From Porphyromonadaceae bacterium (GTDB lineage Bacteria; Bacteroidota; Bacteroidia; Bacteroidales; Tannerellaceae): a stretch of DNA of 9,167 nt. Positions within the stretch are counted from its first letter, which is position 1, and each line of letters opens with the position of its first letter. Where the stretch lies: the NCBI GenBank assembly GCA_003517945.1, contig DOZP01000252.1, positions 1-9,167 of the forward strand. The letters are read 5' to 3'. The position numbers and the translations under genes were made by a program. The notes beneath the pieces are model-generated. The model had not been told where the DNA came from. It ran no database searches and saw nothing but the letters and a program-made list of their open reading frames with translations. This document shows, in pieces, positions 7,550 to 9,167 of the stretch.

Positions 7550-8767
7550 ATGGAAAATTTTAAACTGAACACAATAGAGGAGGCTATTGATGATTTTCGT
7601 GAAGGAAAGTTTCTTATTGTTGTGGATGATGAAGACCGGGAAAATGAAGGTGATTTCATCATAGCCGCCGAAAAGATTACTCCTGAAAAGGTTAACTTTA
7701 TGTTGGCTAACGGTCGTGGCGTACTTTGTGCACCCATCACCGAAGAGCGGTGTGAGGAACTGGAACTCAATATGCAGGTAATACATAATACGTCCGTATT
7801 GGAAACACCTTTTACGATTACGGTTGATAAACTTGGAGGCAAATGTACGACGGGGGTTTCTATTTATGACCGTGCACAGACGATACTTGCGCTTGCCGAT
7901 CCCGGAACCCGGCCTTCCGATCTGGGGCGTCCGGGGCATATTAATCCTCTCAGAGCCCGGTCAAGAGGTGTTTTACGCCGTGCGGGGCATACGGAGGCAA
8001 CGGTCGATTTGGCGCGGCTTGCCGGACTTTATCCTGCCGGGGCGCTGATTGAAATCCTGAATGAAGACGGAACAATGGCGCGTATGCCGGAACTTATTGA
8101 GGTATCTGAGAAGTTTAATATAAAAATAATTTCTATCCGCGACCTGATCGCCTACCGTTTAAAAACAGAATCGTTGGTTGAAAAAGGGGTAGAAGTGAAA
8201 ATGCCGACCAAATACGGTGATTTTCATCTTATTCCATTCAAGCAGAAAAGTAACGGCCTGGAACATGTTGCATTGATAAAAGGCGAAATATCAAGCGATG
8301 AGCCTCTTTTGGTGAGAGTTCATTCTTCCTGTATGACCGGTGATATTTTCGGTTCTTATCGTTGTGATTGCGGGGATCAGTTGCACAAAGCGATGCGTAT
8401 TATTGAAAAAGAAGGGAAAGGAGTTATCCTGTATCTTAATCAGGAGGGCCGTGGGATCGGTCTTATGGATAAGATGAAGGCTTATAAATTGCAGGAAGAA
8501 GGATTGGATACGGTAGACGCGAATCTTCATCTGTGCCATAAAGCCGACGAGCGTGATTACGGGGTAGGGGCGCAGATCCTTCAGCAAATAGGAGTTCATA
8601 AAATGCGCCTGATGACAAATAATCCGGTGAAGCGTGTCGGCCTCGAAGCTTATGGGTTGGAAGTTGTTGAAAACGTACCGATCGAAGTGGAGCCGAATAA
8701 ACATAATGAATTTTATATGCGAACCAAAAAAGACCGGATGGGCCATGAATTGCATAAGATAAACTAA
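7550..8767 (+). CDS. ribBA: Bifunctional 3,4-dihydroxy-2-butanone-4-phosphate synthase / GTP cyclohydrolase II
   Basis: This 405-residue cytoplasmic enzyme supplies both precursors of riboflavin. The N-terminal half (about 6-205) is RibB, turning ribulose 5-phosphate into 3,4-dihydroxy-2-butanone 4-phosphate and formate. It shows the metal/substrate motif [11 protein letters not shown] (26-36), GRGVLCAP (55-62), [10 protein letters not shown] (100-109) and the catalytic-region motif [17 protein letters not shown] (143-159). The C-terminal half (about 210-402) is RibA, which opens GTP to 2,5-diamino-6-ribosylamino-pyrimidinone 5'-phosphate. Its zinc ligands C261, C272 and C274 lie in [18 protein letters not shown], and NQEGRGIGL (297-305), KADERDY (331-337) and TNNPVKRVG (356-364) are also present. 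Both halves look intact and the length is normal for the fusion. No SD precedes the ATG. The 9-base gap after the permease, with no room for an FMN riboswitch, indicates co-transcription. An aminotransferase gene starts 38 bases after its stop. Confidence 0.97.
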   Translation: MENFKLNTIEEAIDDFREGKFLIVVDDEDRENEGDFIIAAEKITPEKVNFMLANGRGVLCAPITEERCEELELNMQVIHNTSVLETPFTITVDKLGGKCTTGVSIYDRAQTILALADPGTRPSDLGRPGHINPLRARSRGVLRRAGHTEATVDLARLAGLYPAGALIEILNEDGTMARMPELIEVSEKFNIKIISIRDLIAYRLKTESLVEKGVEVKMPTKYGDFHLIPFKQKSNGLEHVALIKGEISSDEPLLVRVHSSCMTGDIFGSYRCDCGDQLHKAMRIIEKEGKGVILYLNQEGRGIGLMDKMKAYKLQEEGLDTVDANLHLCHKADERDYGVGAQILQQIGVHKMRLMTNNPVKRVGLEAYGLEVVENVPIEVEPNKHNEFYMRTKKDRMGHELHKIN

Positions 8768-8805
8768 TATTCATAATTCATTAATTAACAATTAAATTAC
8801 ATTAC

Positions 8806-9167
8806 ATGGAACAATTATCTGCACGTTTAGTCAGTTTGTCACCTTCGGAAACACTGGCAATGTCACAAAAGAGTAATGAGTTAAAAGCTCAGGGAATTGA
8901 TGTTATCAATCTTAGTGTGGGCGAACCTGATTTTAATACGCCTGATCATATTAAAGCTGCAGCTAAAAAAGCGATTGATGACAATTTTTCGTTTTATTCG
9001 CCTGTTCCGGGATATCCGGATCTGCGTAAGGCGATTGTAGAAAAACTTAAACGTGAAAATGATCTGGATTATACGGCGGATCAGATAGTTGTTTCAAACG
9101 GGGCGAAACAGTCGGTATGCAATGTTTTGCTCAGCATTATCGGGCCGGGCGATGAAGTGATCGTTCC
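8806..9167 (+). CDS. aspC: Class I pyridoxal-phosphate aminotransferase, aspartate aminotransferase type (5' part only)
   Basis: The first 120 codons are present and the frame runs off the window end. The protein opens MEQLSARLVSLSPSETLAM, then ELKAQGIDVINLSVGEPDF (residues 25-43) with the SVGEPDFNTP block. It continues with FYSPVPGYPDLRKAI (66-80), the substrate-domain motif of this group (usually YT..G...LR.AI), and VVSNGAKQSVCN (96-107), the start of the cofactor phosphate-binding region. These features fit the prokaryotic aspartate aminotransferase (class I, Ib-like) group, which swaps amino groups between aspartate and 2-oxoglutarate. The catalytic lysine lies beyond the window, so activity and exact substrate cannot be checked, and a prephenate/aspartate or other class I enzyme is possible. 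The 38-base AT-rich gap after ribBA contains no promoter or SD that I recognise, so read-through from the ribBA unit is likely. Confidence 0.85.
   Translation, partial: MEQLSARLVSLSPSETLAMSQKSNELKAQGIDVINLSVGEPDFNTPDHIKAAAKKAIDDNFSFYSPVPGYPDLRKAIVEKLKRENDLDYTADQIVVSNGAKQSVCNVLLSIIGPGDEVIV

Noticed and set aside
7463..7939. Long antisense open frames opposite the permease end and ribBA start
   Set aside because: They lie opposite two well-supported genes, have no family-like motifs, and their composition (Ser/Ile/Phe-rich) is that of complementary-strand shadows.
8291..8774. Antisense open frames opposite the GTP cyclohydrolase II half of ribBA
   Set aside because: They are complementary to conserved zinc-binding and GTP-binding codons; no promoter or ribosome site supports them.
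8768..8805. Possible terminator or regulatory hairpin between ribBA and the aminotransferase (palindrome TTAATTAA at 8781-8788)
   Set aside because: The only symmetry is a short all-A/T palindrome without a loop or T-run. It is best explained by the AT-rich spacer.
1..9167. Mobile element, CRISPR array, tRNA/rRNA, or defence system
   Set aside because: No terminal inverted repeats, regular repeat-spacer pattern, tRNA cloverleaf sequences, transposase, nuclease or toxin-like genes were found. Every gene has a housekeeping-type or Bacteroidetes core-family identity.

Overview
This window looks like core chromosome from a member of the Bacteroidales. The RibBA, DUF5686-type, START-like and LptF/LptG-type proteins all have the form usual in that group. 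Most starts lack a Shine-Dalgarno (SD) sequence, and the intergenic regions carry TAnnTTTG/TTTG-like promoter elements. The genus cannot be fixed from sequence alone; a Bacteroides/Parabacteroides/Tannerella-like organism is my best guess. No transposase, phage gene, CRISPR array, tRNA or rRNA was seen, and nothing suggests recent transfer.

Left part (1-2628): a plus-strand potassium/proton antiporter of the CvrA/NhaP2 type converges on a minus-strand sugar-phosphate nucleotidyltransferase. A hairpin able to terminate from both sides lies between them. The nucleotidyltransferase and the next gene diverge from a 138-base spacer (2491-2628) that holds back-to-back, overlapping candidate promoters.

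Middle and right part (2629-9167): five plus-strand genes follow with short gaps. They are a large exported DUF5686 outer-membrane protein with an N-terminal carboxypeptidase-regulatory-like domain, a small START-like protein, an LptF/LptG-family permease with a long C-terminal extension, the bifunctional riboflavin enzyme RibBA, and the first 120 codons of a class I aminotransferase (aspartate aminotransferase type). Gaps of 7 and 9 bases tie START-like, permease and ribBA into one probable operon. A candidate promoter overlapping the stop of the DUF5686 gene may start this unit separately. The permease belongs to the lipopolysaccharide export machinery, RibBA makes two riboflavin precursors, and the aminotransferase serves amino-acid metabolism. 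The grouping reads as housekeeping rather than one pathway.

I found no undescribed multi-gene system. The points most worth a second look are: an in-frame ATG behind a strong SD sequence inside the permease gene, exactly where the family core ends and the extension begins; the extension itself; a very short-leader promoter before the START-like gene; and a tiny overlapping reading frame at the permease start.
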